Source: Roseicella aerolata (GTDB lineage: Bacteria; Pseudomonadota; Alphaproteobacteria; Acetobacterales; Acetobacteraceae). From it: DNA of 64,000 bases. The translations under genes and the position numbers were made by a program. Position 1 is the stretch's first letter. Every line of letters starts with the position of its first letter. Below the pieces are notes generated by a model, which was not told the DNA's origin, ran no database searches, and was given only the letters and a program-made list of their open reading frames with translations. Of the stretch, positions 10,017 to 17,420 are shown piece by piece. Where the stretch lies: NCBI RefSeq assembly GCF_020523605.1, contig NZ_JAJAQI010000013.1, positions 62,001 through 126,000 on the forward strand, read 5' to 3'.

Positions 10017-10493
10017 GGTTCGCCTCCCCATGGGTCTTCTCGTTGCGGCCGAGCCTAGGGCGCCGCAGACGCGCAGGGGAATCGCGAACGCATCCCCCAT
10101 CCTCCCGCCCGGCCTGCCGCCCTGGACGGGAGGGCGAGGAAGCACCGGGGCGCTGCGCCGGCCGGTGATCCCGGTCAGGGCGGGATGCCCGGCAAGCGGC
10201 GTGGGCGGATTGCCGTTCGATCCGCACGCCAATCCGCTGGAGGTCATCGCGGGAAGCGCGGCTTCACGCTCCGCGGCGCTCATTTCCTGCCGCGATCCTT
10301 GGCAGCGCATGGTTTGCAAAGGCGATTCACGCTGCCGGGCGTTCACGCCCGTCCGCGATCCGCTCGAGCCGGCGCCTGGCGCAGGCTGCAGGGCAGGGCG
10401 AAGCGAATGGCGCTGGTCATCGGGCGGGGCCCGCCCATTCCCTGGCGCGCGGCACCGGGGAAGTCTGCGCCTGTCGAGCCGGGAGAGCACCGA
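10017..10493. other. 477-bp intergenic region with a dispersed palindromic repeat
   Basis: No protein-like frame is visible. The middle (10204-10365) is copy A of the repeat family described separately. The last 120 bp lead into the sugE-like gene and contain a 7-bp G/C hairpin (GGGCGGGGCCCGCCC, about 10429-10443). I looked for a guanidine riboswitch here and saw none. Confidence 0.6.
10204..10365 (+). repeat. Dispersed extragenic palindrome, copy A
   Basis: About 162 bp beginning GGCGGATTGCC and ending in the core GGGCGTTCACGCCC followed by GTCCGCGATCCGCTC (10337-10365). The core contains a perfect 6-bp inverted repeat (GGGCGT, ACGCCC). The same 28-29 bp core occurs at 30317-30344, 45579-45607 and, inverted, 54578-54606. 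Confidence 0.8.
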
Positions 10494-10808
10494 ATGGCAT
10501 GGGTCTGGCTGGCGGTCGCCGGCGGTTTCGAGATCGTCTGGGCCGTGCTGCTGAAATACACCGACGGCTTCAGCCGCCTGCTGCCGAGCCTCGCCACCAT
10601 CGCCGCCATGGCGGTGAGCTTCTACTGCATGTCGCGCGCCTTGCAGGCCCTGCCCATGGGCACGGTCTATGCCGTCTGGGTCGGGATCGGCGCCTTCGGC
10701 ACCGCCCTCTGGGGCATGGCGGTCGAGGGCGATCCGGCGAGCGCGGCGCGCATCCTCTGCCTCTCGCTCATCCTCGCCGGCGTTGCCGGCCTCAAGCTCG
10801 CGAGTTGA
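10494..10808 (+). CDS. SugE/Gdx-type small multidrug-resistance transporter
   Basis: 104 residues from the ATG at 10494, with GGGAGAG 8 bp upstream. Four membrane helices fill the chain. The conserved Glu of the SMR family is at residue 13 (AGGFEIVWAVLLKYTDGFSR), and YAVWVGIGAFGTALWG sits in helix 3. The WAVxLKYTxGFSRLxPS stretch is characteristic of the SugE/Gdx subgroup, which exports guanidinium in exchange for protons, rather than of the promiscuous EmrE subgroup. It acts in the inner membrane as an antiparallel dimer. Many gdx genes are controlled by guanidine riboswitches; no such element could be recognised upstream. It appears monocistronic. Confidence 0.9.
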   Translation: MAWVWLAVAGGFEIVWAVLLKYTDGFSRLLPSLATIAAMAVSFYCMSRALQALPMGTVYAVWVGIGAFGTALWGMAVEGDPASAARILCLSLILAGVAGLKLAS

Positions 10809-11128
10809 GGGCGCATGTCGCGCAGGCGTGTTCGTGCGGCGTCGCATGGCACCGGCCGCCTCCCTTTCCCTGCGCGGCCGGCGCGGGGTTGTTCGCCACC
10901 CTGCATCCGGCCGACCATCGAAGCGCCGGCAGGACGGGGCCTGGCGGCCGTGGACGGGGGCGCGCGCCTGGCGCCGGGCCGGGCCGCCCGGCATGGGTCT
11001 TCGACGGACATGGCCAGGCCGTCGGCGCCTGAACCTCCGGCCGGATGGCGCCGGCATGGGCTGCGGCGCCGTCGCCCAGGGCATCGGGAACCGCGGCCGG
11101 CGGCATCGTCTTGTCATCCGCGCTGCCG
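10809..11128. other. 320-bp region without a recognisable gene
   Basis: High-GC sequence after the sugE-like gene. It holds G/C-rich inverted repeats (for example around 10965-10990) but no T-tract terminator, repeat copy or convincing reading frame. I see nothing further in it. Confidence 0.5.
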
Positions 11129-11272
11129 TCAGCCCAGCCCGTTCCAGATGGCGATCGCGGCGGCGATCGCGGCCAGCAGGCGGTACAGCAACTCCACCCA
11201 TGGCCGGATCCGCTGCACCATCGGTGGGCGCGGCGGCGGGGAGGGCGGCGCATCGGGCTGGGACTCGGCCAT
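11129..11272 (-). CDS. Possible 47-residue membrane peptide
   Basis: A short frame from an ATG at 11272 to a TGA at 11129. The N-terminal 18 residues are Pro-rich (MAESQPDAPPSPPPRPP), then basic (MVQRIRPWVELLYR), then one hydrophobic segment (LLAAIAAAIAIW). The layout is that of a single-pass small membrane protein. There is no Shine-Dalgarno motif. An AT-rich block (TTTTAT on the minus strand) lies about 7-14 bases ahead of the ATG, so a leaderless message is possible. It diverges from the sdh operon. I do not recognise a family and it may not be translated. Confidence 0.35.
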   Translation of the reverse strand: MAESQPDAPPSPPPRPPMVQRIRPWVELLYRLLAAIAAAIAIWNGLG

Positions 11273-11334
11273 GTCAGTAGGATAAAATTCCTATGCGGCG
11301 GCGTCCACATGGTTACGCAGGAGGTCCCGTGCAA

Positions 11335-11362
11335 TTGACGCTTTGCCGCGGGGCACCATAGA
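11335..11362 (+). promoter_or_regulatory. Putative sdh operon promoter
   Basis: TTGACG (11335-11340) matches five of six -35 consensus bases and lies 16 bp before CATAGA (11357-11362), a weak -10. The sdhC start is about 60 bp downstream. No other promoter-like pair stands out ahead of the operon. Confidence 0.45.
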
Positions 11363-11425
11363 AGGCTTCCGCATGGCTGCCGCGGCTTACGCGGCCCAGC
11401 GCAGGACCCCGGAGTGCACTCGACC

Positions 11426-11875
11426 ATGTCCATCATGCAGGATTCGCGCGAGGCGACCATGATCGGTCGCAAATCGGACGGCACGCCCATCCGCCGGCCC
11501 CTGTCGCCGCACCTGCAGGTCTACGACATGATGCAGCTGACGAGCGCGCTCTCGATCAGCGGGCGCATCACCGGCGTCATCTGGTCGCTTGGCCTGCTGA
11601 TGCTGGTCTGGTGGCTGGTGGCGACCGCCACCGGGCCCTCCGCCTATGCCTCGGTCTCCTGGTTCATGACGTCCTTCCTGGGCCTGCTCGGCCTGTTCGG
11701 GCTGACCGCGGCGGCCTGGTTCCACACGCTGAACGGCATCCGCCACCTCGCCTGGGATGCCGGCTATGGCTACGACATCCCGACCACCTACAAGTCCGGC
11801 CGCTGGGTGCTGATCGGCACAGCGGTTGCGACCGTGCTGACCTGGCTGATCGCCATCATCGCCTGGGCGAGCTGA
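11426..11875 (+). CDS. sdhC: Succinate dehydrogenase cytochrome b556 subunit
   Basis: 149 residues from the ATG at 11426, which has GGAG 11 bp upstream; a GTG at 11414 and an ATG at 11459 are alternatives. RPLSPHLQVYD marks the SdhC N-terminus, followed by SALSISGRITGV (the quinone-site Ser and Arg), three membrane helices, and FHTLNGIRHLAWD carrying the haem-ligand His. SdhC and SdhD anchor the SdhAB dehydrogenase in the inner membrane and pass electrons from succinate to ubiquinone. It is the first gene of sdhCDAB, and sdhD follows after 12 bp. Confidence 0.95.
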   Translation: MSIMQDSREATMIGRKSDGTPIRRPLSPHLQVYDMMQLTSALSISGRITGVIWSLGLLMLVWWLVATATGPSAYASVSWFMTSFLGLLGLFGLTAAAWFHTLNGIRHLAWDAGYGYDIPTTYKSGRWVLIGTAVATVLTWLIAIIAWAS

Positions 11876-11887
11876 GGACCTCCTAAC

Positions 11888-12304
11888 ATGGCTGGCAACG
11901 ACTACGCCCGGAACACCACCCTTCGCTCCCCGCTCGGGCGGGTGCGCGGCCTCGGCTCCGCCAAGGGCGGCACCCACCACTGGTGGATGCAGCGCGTCTC
12001 CTCCGCCGCGCTGCTGCCGCTGACGCTGTGGTTCGCGCTCTCGGCCGCCTCGCTGGCCGGCGCGCCCTATGAGGTGACGCGGGACTGGATCGGGCATCCG
12101 CTGAATGCCGTGCTGCTGCTCGCCGCCATCGGCCTCGCCTTCCAGCACACGGCCTCAGGTCTGCAGGTGATCATCGAGGACTATGCGAATCAGGAATGGG
12201 TCAAGGTGGGTGCAATCCTCGCCACCAAGGCCATCTGTTGGTTGCTTGCGATCGCCTCGGCGCTCGCGGTCCTGCGGATCGCGGTCCTCAGGGTAGCGGT
12301 CTGA
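11888..12304 (+). CDS. sdhD: Succinate dehydrogenase hydrophobic membrane anchor
   Basis: 138 residues. The motif [18 protein letters not shown] precedes the first of three membrane helices, and [15 protein letters not shown] carries the second haem-ligand His and the conserved Asp-Tyr near the quinone site. This is the standard alphaproteobacterial SdhD pattern. With SdhC it forms the membrane part of complex II. It sits 12 bp after sdhC and 22 bp before sdhA on one transcript. Confidence 0.94.
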   Translation: MAGNDYARNTTLRSPLGRVRGLGSAKGGTHHWWMQRVSSAALLPLTLWFALSAASLAGAPYEVTRDWIGHPLNAVLLLAAIGLAFQHTASGLQVIIEDYANQEWVKVGAILATKAICWLLAIASALAVLRIAVLRVAV

Positions 12305-12326
12305 GGCGGAAGGACACGGACGAACG

Positions 12327-14138
12327 ATGAACGCGATCACCTCGCCCTCCCGGGGCGCCTACCGCATCGTTGACCACACCTATGACGTGGTGGTGGTCGG
12401 GGCCGGCGGCGCCGGGCTCCGCGCCACCTTCGGCATGGGGGCCGCGGGCCTGAAGACGGCCTGCATCACCAAGGTATTCCCCACCCGCAGCCACACCGTG
12501 GCGGCGCAGGGTGGCGTCGGCGCCGCGCTGGGCAATATGGGCGAGGATGACTGGCGCTGGCACATGTACGACACCGTCAAGGGGTCGGACTGGCTCGGCG
12601 ACCAGGATGCCATCGAATACATGTGCCGCGAGGCGATCCCGGCGATCATCGAGCTGGAGCACTACGGCGTGCCCTTCAGCCGCACCGAGGACGGGCGCAT
12701 CTACCAGCGCCCCTTCGGCGGCCACATGCAGAACTATGGCAAGACGCCGGCCATGCGCGCCTGCGCCGCGGCCGACCGCACCGGCCACGCCATCCTGCAC
12801 ACGCTCTATCAGCAGTCGCTGAAGCACAACTGCGAATTCTTCGTCGAGTACTTCGCCCTCGACCTCATCATGGACGATGAGGGCGCCTGCCGCGGCGTCA
12901 TGGCCTGGAACCTCGAGGACGGCTCTATCCACCGCTTCCGCGCCCAGACCGTGGTGCTGGCGACCGGCGGCTATGGCCGCGCCTACTTCTCCTGCACCTC
13001 GGCCCATACCTGCACGGGCGATGGCGGCGGCATGGTGCTGCGCGCCGGCCTGCCGCTGCAGGACAACGAGTTCGTGCAGTTCCACCCGACGGGCATCTAC
13101 GGCTCCGGCTGCCTGGTGACGGAGGGCGCGCGCGGCGAGGGCGGCTATCTCACGAACAGTGAGGGCGAGCGCTTCATGGAGCGCTACGCGCCGACCGCGA
13201 AGGACCTGGCGTCCCGCGACGTCGTCTCCCGCGCCATGTCCATCGAGATCCGGGAAGGCCGGGGCGTCGGCCCGCTGAAGGATCACATCCACCTGCATCT
13301 CGAGCATCTCGGCGCCGAGATCCTGCATGAGCGGCTGCCTGGCATCTCCGAGACGGCGAAGATCTTCGCAGGCGTGGACGTGACGAAGGAGCCGATCCCG
13401 ATGCTCCCGACCGTCCACTACAACATGGGCGGCATCCCGACCAACATCCATACCGAGGTGCTGAACCCGACCGCGCAGGACCAGGACCGCGTGGTCCCCG
13501 GCCTGATGGCGGTGGGCGAGGCGGCCTGCGTCTCCGTCCACGGCGCCAACCGGCTCGGCACCAACTCGCTGCTCGACCTCGTCGTGTTCGGCCGCGCCGC
13601 GGCGCACCGGGCGGCCGAGACGATCAAGCCGGGGGCCTCGCAGCCGCCGCTGCCCTCCAGGGCCGGCGAGAATGCGCTCGACCGCCTTGACCGCGTCCGC
13701 CACGCCAAGGGCAACACCGCGGTCGGCGAGCTGCGGCTGAACATGCAGCGGACCATGCAGACGCATGCCGCGGTGTTCCGAACCAGCCAGCTTCTCCAGG
13801 AAGGCGTGGAGAAGATGAACAAGGTCCATGCCGGCTATGGCGACATCCGGATCGCCGACCGCTCCCTGATCTGGAACAGCGACCTGGTCGAGGCGCTCGA
13901 GCTCGACAACCTCATCGGCAATGCGCTGACCACCATCGTCGGCGCCGAGGCCCGGAAGGAGAGCCGCGGCGCCCATGCGCAGGAGGACTATCCGGAGCGC
14001 GACGACGAGAACTGGATGAAGCACACGCTCGCCTGGGTGGACGAGACGGGCAAGGTCAAGCTCGACTACCGCGACGTGAAGATGCGGACGCTGACGAACG
14101 AGGTCCAGGTCTTCCCGCCGAAGGCCCGGGTCTACTAA
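12327..14138 (+). CDS. sdhA: Succinate dehydrogenase flavoprotein subunit
   Basis: 603 residues, the usual length. The FAD-binding N-terminus [17 protein letters not shown] is followed by [11 protein letters not shown], whose His carries the covalent FAD. Substrate-site motifs include [20 protein letters not shown], and [13 protein letters not shown] near residue 365, then [20 protein letters not shown]. The C-terminus ends [13 protein letters not shown] as in other alphaproteobacteria. The enzyme oxidises succinate to fumarate in the citric acid cycle at the cytoplasmic face of the membrane. Third gene of sdhCDAB. Confidence 0.97.
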   Translation: MNAITSPSRGAYRIVDHTYDVVVVGAGGAGLRATFGMGAAGLKTACITKVFPTRSHTVAAQGGVGAALGNMGEDDWRWHMYDTVKGSDWLGDQDAIEYMCREAIPAIIELEHYGVPFSRTEDGRIYQRPFGGHMQNYGKTPAMRACAAADRTGHAILHTLYQQSLKHNCEFFVEYFALDLIMDDEGACRGVMAWNLEDGSIHRFRAQTVVLATGGYGRAYFSCTSAHTCTGDGGGMVLRAGLPLQDNEFVQFHPTGIYGSGCLVTEGARGEGGYLTNSEGERFMERYAPTAKDLASRDVVSRAMSIEIREGRGVGPLKDHIHLHLEHLGAEILHERLPGISETAKIFAGVDVTKEPIPMLPTVHYNMGGIPTNIHTEVLNPTAQDQDRVVPGLMAVGEAACVSVHGANRLGTNSLLDLVVFGRAAAHRAAETIKPGASQPPLPSRAGENALDRLDRVRHAKGNTAVGELRLNMQRTMQTHAAVFRTSQLLQEGVEKMNKVHAGYGDIRIADRSLIWNSDLVEALELDNLIGNALTTIVGAEARKESRGAHAQEDYPERDDENWMKHTLAWVDETGKVKLDYRDVKMRTLTNEVQVFPPKARVY

Positions 14139-14152
14139 GGAACCACGCCCCC

Positions 14153-14935
14153 ATGGCGACTTTCACGCTCCCGAAGAACTCGACGATCCAGCAGGGCAAG
14201 ACCCACAGGGCTGAGTCCGGCGCGAAGAATGTCAAGTCCTTCAAGATCTACCGCTACGATCCGGACTCGGGTGAGAATCCCCGGACGGATACGTTTGAGA
14301 TCGACCTGGATAAGTGCGGCCCCATGGTCCTGGACGCACTTATAAAAATCAAGAACGAGGTGGACAGCACGCTGACCTTCCGGCGCTCCTGCCGGGAGGG
14401 CATCTGCGGCTCCTGCTCGATGAACATCGACGGGCTCAACACCCTCGCCTGCCTCAAGCCGATCGAGGACGTGACGGGCGACGTCAAGATCAGCCCGCTG
14501 CCGCACATGCCGGTGGTGAAGGACCTGGTGCCGGACCTGTCGCAGATCTACGCGCAGCTCCGTTCCATCGAGCCCTGGCTGAAGTCCGACACGCCGCCGC
14601 CCCCGGACGGGGAGCGGCGCCAGTCCAAGGAGGAGCGGGCGAAGCTCGACGGGCTGTGGGAGTGCATCCTGTGCTTCTGCTGCTCCACCGCCTGCCCGTC
14701 CTACTGGTGGAATGGCGACCGGTACCTCGGCCCCGCGGTGCTGATCCAGGCCTATCGCTGGATCGCGGACAGCCGCGACGAGGCGACCGGCGAGCGGCTG
14801 GACTTCCTGCAGGACCCGTTCCGGCTCTATCGCTGCCACACCATCATGAACTGCGCCCGGACCTGCCCGAAGGGGCTGAACCCGGCGGCCGCCATCGGCA
14901 AGATCAAGCAGATGCTGGTCGAGCGCGAGAGCTGA
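14153..14935 (+). CDS. sdhB: Succinate dehydrogenase iron-sulfur subunit
   Basis: 260 residues. Cysteine sets for the three clusters are all present: CREGICGSC plus a later Cys in NTLAC for [2Fe-2S], [12 protein letters not shown] for [4Fe-4S], and [17 protein letters not shown] for [3Fe-4S]. The subunit passes electrons from the flavin in SdhA to the quinone site. It ends the operon and is followed 40 bp later by a strong Rho-independent terminator. Confidence 0.97.
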   Translation: MATFTLPKNSTIQQGKTHRAESGAKNVKSFKIYRYDPDSGENPRTDTFEIDLDKCGPMVLDALIKIKNEVDSTLTFRRSCREGICGSCSMNIDGLNTLACLKPIEDVTGDVKISPLPHMPVVKDLVPDLSQIYAQLRSIEPWLKSDTPPPPDGERRQSKEERAKLDGLWECILCFCCSTACPSYWWNGDRYLGPAVLIQAYRWIADSRDEATGERLDFLQDPFRLYRCHTIMNCARTCPKGLNPAAAIGKIKQMLVERES

Positions 14936-14975
14936 TCCCCTGCATCGGCCTCCGGGCCGAGCCGAGCCGAAACAG

Positions 14976-15007
14976 CCCCGCCGTGCCGCAAGGCCGGCGG
15001 GGTTTTT
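14976..15007 (+). terminator. Rho-independent terminator of sdhCDAB
   Basis: CCCCGCCG (14976-14983) pairs perfectly with CGGCGGGG (14995-15002), with an 11-nt loop, followed directly by TTTTTC. It is the cleanest intrinsic terminator in the window. Confidence 0.9.
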
Positions 15008-15082
15008 CGTCTCCGCGCCTGGAACGGGCGGCGGCGGCGTCCTACCCTCCTCGGCAAGGCCGAACAGGCCGCTGGGAGCGAG

Positions 15083-16669
15083 ATGATGCCGAGAACCCGC
15101 CCTGCCGCCACCATGGCGGCCGTCCTGCTTGCCGCCGCGCTGCCCGCCATGGCGCAGCGCGCGCCCGATGCGCTCGTCATCGGCAATGCCGCGGCGGTGA
15201 CGACGATCGACCCGCACTACCACAATCTCGGCCCCAACAACGCCATGGGGCAGCACATCTTCGACCGGCTGGTGGAGCGCGACTCGCGCGCCCGGCCGCA
15301 CCCCGCCCTGGCCGAGAGCTACCGCGCCCTGTCCCCCACGGTCTGGGAGTTCCGGCTGCGCCAGGGCGTCTCCTGGCATGACGGCCGGCCCTTCACCGCT
15401 GACGACGTGGTCTTCACCTTCGAGCGCGCGCCGAACGTCCCCAACAGCCCGGGCGGCTTCGGCGGCTTCCTGCGCGCGATCGAGCGGGTGGAGGTGGTGG
15501 ATGCCCACACCCTCCGCATCCACACGAGGCAGCCGCATCCGCTGCTGCCGCTCGACCTCGCCTCGGTCAGCGTCATCGCCCGCCATGCGGCGGAAGGCGC
15601 GGGGACCGAGGACTACAACAGCGGCAAGGCGGCGGTCGGCACCGGGCCCTACCGGCTCTCGGCCTACCGCTCCGGCGACCGGGTGGAGCTGATGCGGAAT
15701 GACGGCTGGTGGGGCGGGAAGGAGCCCTGGGCGCGCGTCACCGTGCGGTTCCTGCTGAATGACGGCGCACGGACCGCCGCGCTGCTCGCCGGCGATGTGG
15801 ACCTCATTGAGCAGATCCCGACCACCGATCTCGCGCGGCTGAAGCGGGAGCAGCGGCTCACGGTGACGGAGATCCCCTCGCTGCGCACCGTCTTCCTCTC
15901 GCCGGACTATTCCCGCACCGGGCCGCATCCGCTGATCACCGATCATGCCGGCACGCCGCTGCCGCGCAATCCGTTCCATGACCTGCGGGTGCGCAAGGCG
16001 CTGTCCATGGCGATCAACCGTGAGGCGCTGGTGGAACGCGGCATGGATGGCGCGGCGGAGGCGACGGGGCAGTGGCTGCCGCGCGGCGCCTTCGGCTTCA
16101 ACCCGGATGTTCAGCCGGTGGGCTTCGACCCGGAGGGCGCGCGGCGGCTGCTGGCCGAGGCCGGCTTCCCCGAAGGCTTCCGCCTGACCCTGGCCACGCC
16201 CAATGACCGCTGGCCCAATGACGCGCGCCTGTCCCAGGCCGTCGCGCAGATGTGGACGCGCATCGGCGTGCGCACCCAGGTGGACGCCATGCCCTTCACC
16301 GCCTTCGTGTCCCGCCGTTCCCGGCAGGAACATGCGATCCAGCTCGGTGCCTGGGGCAGCAGCACGGGGGAGGCCTCCAACTACCTGCTGGCCATCGTTT
16401 CCACCTTCGACCGCGCGAAGCTCACCGGCCCGTCCAACATGACGCGGCATTCCGACCCGGTGATCGACGACTTCCTCGCGCGCGGCTCGGCGACGATGGA
16501 TGACGAAGCGCGCGAGGGCCTCTGGCGCGAGGCGGTGGCCTACTACGCGCAGCAGGAGCCGATGATCCAGCTCCTGCAATATGTGAACACCTGGGCGCAT
16601 CGCCGCGGTCTGGTGCATGACCCGCGCATGGACGAGCGCACCCTCGCGATGGGGGTGCGCCCCAACTGA
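15083..16669 (+). CDS. ABC transporter substrate-binding protein, peptide type (orphan)
   Basis: 528 residues with a signal peptide (hydrophobic residues 11-22, cleavage after AMAQ). SBP family 5 features include TIDPHYHNLG near the mature N-terminus, WEFRLRQGVSWHDGRPFTADDVVFTFER and GTGPYRLSAYRSGDRVEL. Such periplasmic proteins bind di- or oligopeptides, nickel or related solutes for Dpp/Opp-type importers. No permease or ATPase gene is adjacent, so the cognate transporter must lie elsewhere. A second binding protein of the same subfamily is at 54889-56457 and shares the DPHYHN motif. The ligand is unknown. Confidence 0.9.
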   Translation: MMPRTRPAATMAAVLLAAALPAMAQRAPDALVIGNAAAVTTIDPHYHNLGPNNAMGQHIFDRLVERDSRARPHPALAESYRALSPTVWEFRLRQGVSWHDGRPFTADDVVFTFERAPNVPNSPGGFGGFLRAIERVEVVDAHTLRIHTRQPHPLLPLDLASVSVIARHAAEGAGTEDYNSGKAAVGTGPYRLSAYRSGDRVELMRNDGWWGGKEPWARVTVRFLLNDGARTAALLAGDVDLIEQIPTTDLARLKREQRLTVTEIPSLRTVFLSPDYSRTGPHPLITDHAGTPLPRNPFHDLRVRKALSMAINREALVERGMDGAAEATGQWLPRGAFGFNPDVQPVGFDPEGARRLLAEAGFPEGFRLTLATPNDRWPNDARLSQAVAQMWTRIGVRTQVDAMPFTAFVSRRSRQEHAIQLGAWGSSTGEASNYLLAIVSTFDRAKLTGPSNMTRHSDPVIDDFLARGSATMDDEAREGLWREAVAYYAQQEPMIQLLQYVNTWAHRRGLVHDPRMDERTLAMGVRPN

Positions 16670-16680
16670 CACCGGTCCGG

Positions 16681-16729
16681 GCCAGGCTCTGGCCTGGCGG
16701 GGTGGTCCGGAGGGGCGGCGCCCCTCCGG
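16681..16729. terminator. Two-hairpin bidirectional terminator, copy 1
   Basis: Hairpin 1 is GCCAGGC-TCTG-GCCTGGC (16681-16698). After a GGGGTGGT spacer comes hairpin 2, CCGGAGGGGC-GGC-GCCCCTCCGG (16707-16729), a perfect 10-bp stem. It sits between two convergent genes. The same two-hairpin design with the same GGTGGTCC linker recurs at 47440-47492. Confidence 0.75.
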
Positions 16730-16735
16730 GATCGA

Positions 16736-17308
16736 TCACCGGACAGGCGCGGCGAGGTTGTTCGGATCCAGCCCCATCGCCTGCGCCGTGGCCGGGTTGA
16801 GCTGCCCGGTCGCCTGCAGCCCGCGCCCCTGCTGGAAGCGCTCGATCGCCGATTGCGTCCCGGCGCCCCAGACCCCGTCCACCTCGCCCTGGTAGAAATT
16901 CAGGGCCCGCAGCCTCTGCTGGATGTTCCGCACCGCCGCCTGGCTGAGCTGTCCCGTCGCCATCGCGGCCGGCGTGCCCGGTGCCGGCCCCGCGCCGGGT
17001 CCGGCTGCCAGCAACTCGTTCGGGCTCAGCCCCAGCACGGCCGCGGTTGCCGGGTTGAGGTCGCGCGTCGGCATCAGCCCGCGTGTCGCCTGGAAGCGCT
17101 CCAGCGCCGCCTGGCTGTCCGGCCCCCAGATGCCATCGGCGCGGCCGGTATAGGCGCCGGCCTGGCGCAGCTTCTCCTGCACCGCCGTGACCGCCGCCGG
17201 CGCCAGCGGCTGGGTGTAGAGCAGCGACGGCGCCTGCTGTGCCAGCGCCGGCACCGAGAGGCAGGCCGCGACCGCGAGCGGCGCGAGCCAGGATGTCCGG
17301 TGACCCAT
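16736..17308 (-). CDS. Secreted protein with two peptidoglycan-binding domains
   Basis: 190 residues from the ATG at 17308, with AAGGA upstream. A signal peptide (LAPLAVAACLSVPALAQQ) leads to two PG_binding_1 repeats, at about residues 38-85 and 118-165. Each carries the hallmark G(V/I)WGxxTQxA(I/L)ERFQ: GIWGPDSQAALERFQ and GVWGAGTQSAIERFQ. No catalytic domain follows, so the protein probably only binds cell-wall peptide or anchors something in the periplasm. The repeats end in similar NPATAxxxGL segments, which points to an internal duplication. The partner is unknown. Confidence 0.88.
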   Translation of the reverse strand: MGHRTSWLAPLAVAACLSVPALAQQAPSLLYTQPLAPAAVTAVQEKLRQAGAYTGRADGIWGPDSQAALERFQATRGLMPTRDLNPATAAVLGLSPNELLAAGPGAGPAPGTPAAMATGQLSQAAVRNIQQRLRALNFYQGEVDGVWGAGTQSAIERFQQGRGLQATGQLNPATAQAMGLDPNNLAAPVR

Positions 17309-17420
17309 GGCGTATCCTTTCCCATCCGTATCCGTGACCTTTGGCCCGAACACGCGAAAACCCTCGCGGTTCGGCGACGAACGGGCTGTGATGCGGCGGT
17401 GCAGCAAGAGGGGCGGGCAA

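Noticed and set aside
10366-10493. Guanidine riboswitch before the sugE-like gene
   Set aside because: I expected one from the family but could find neither paired ACGR loops nor the conserved ykkC bases.
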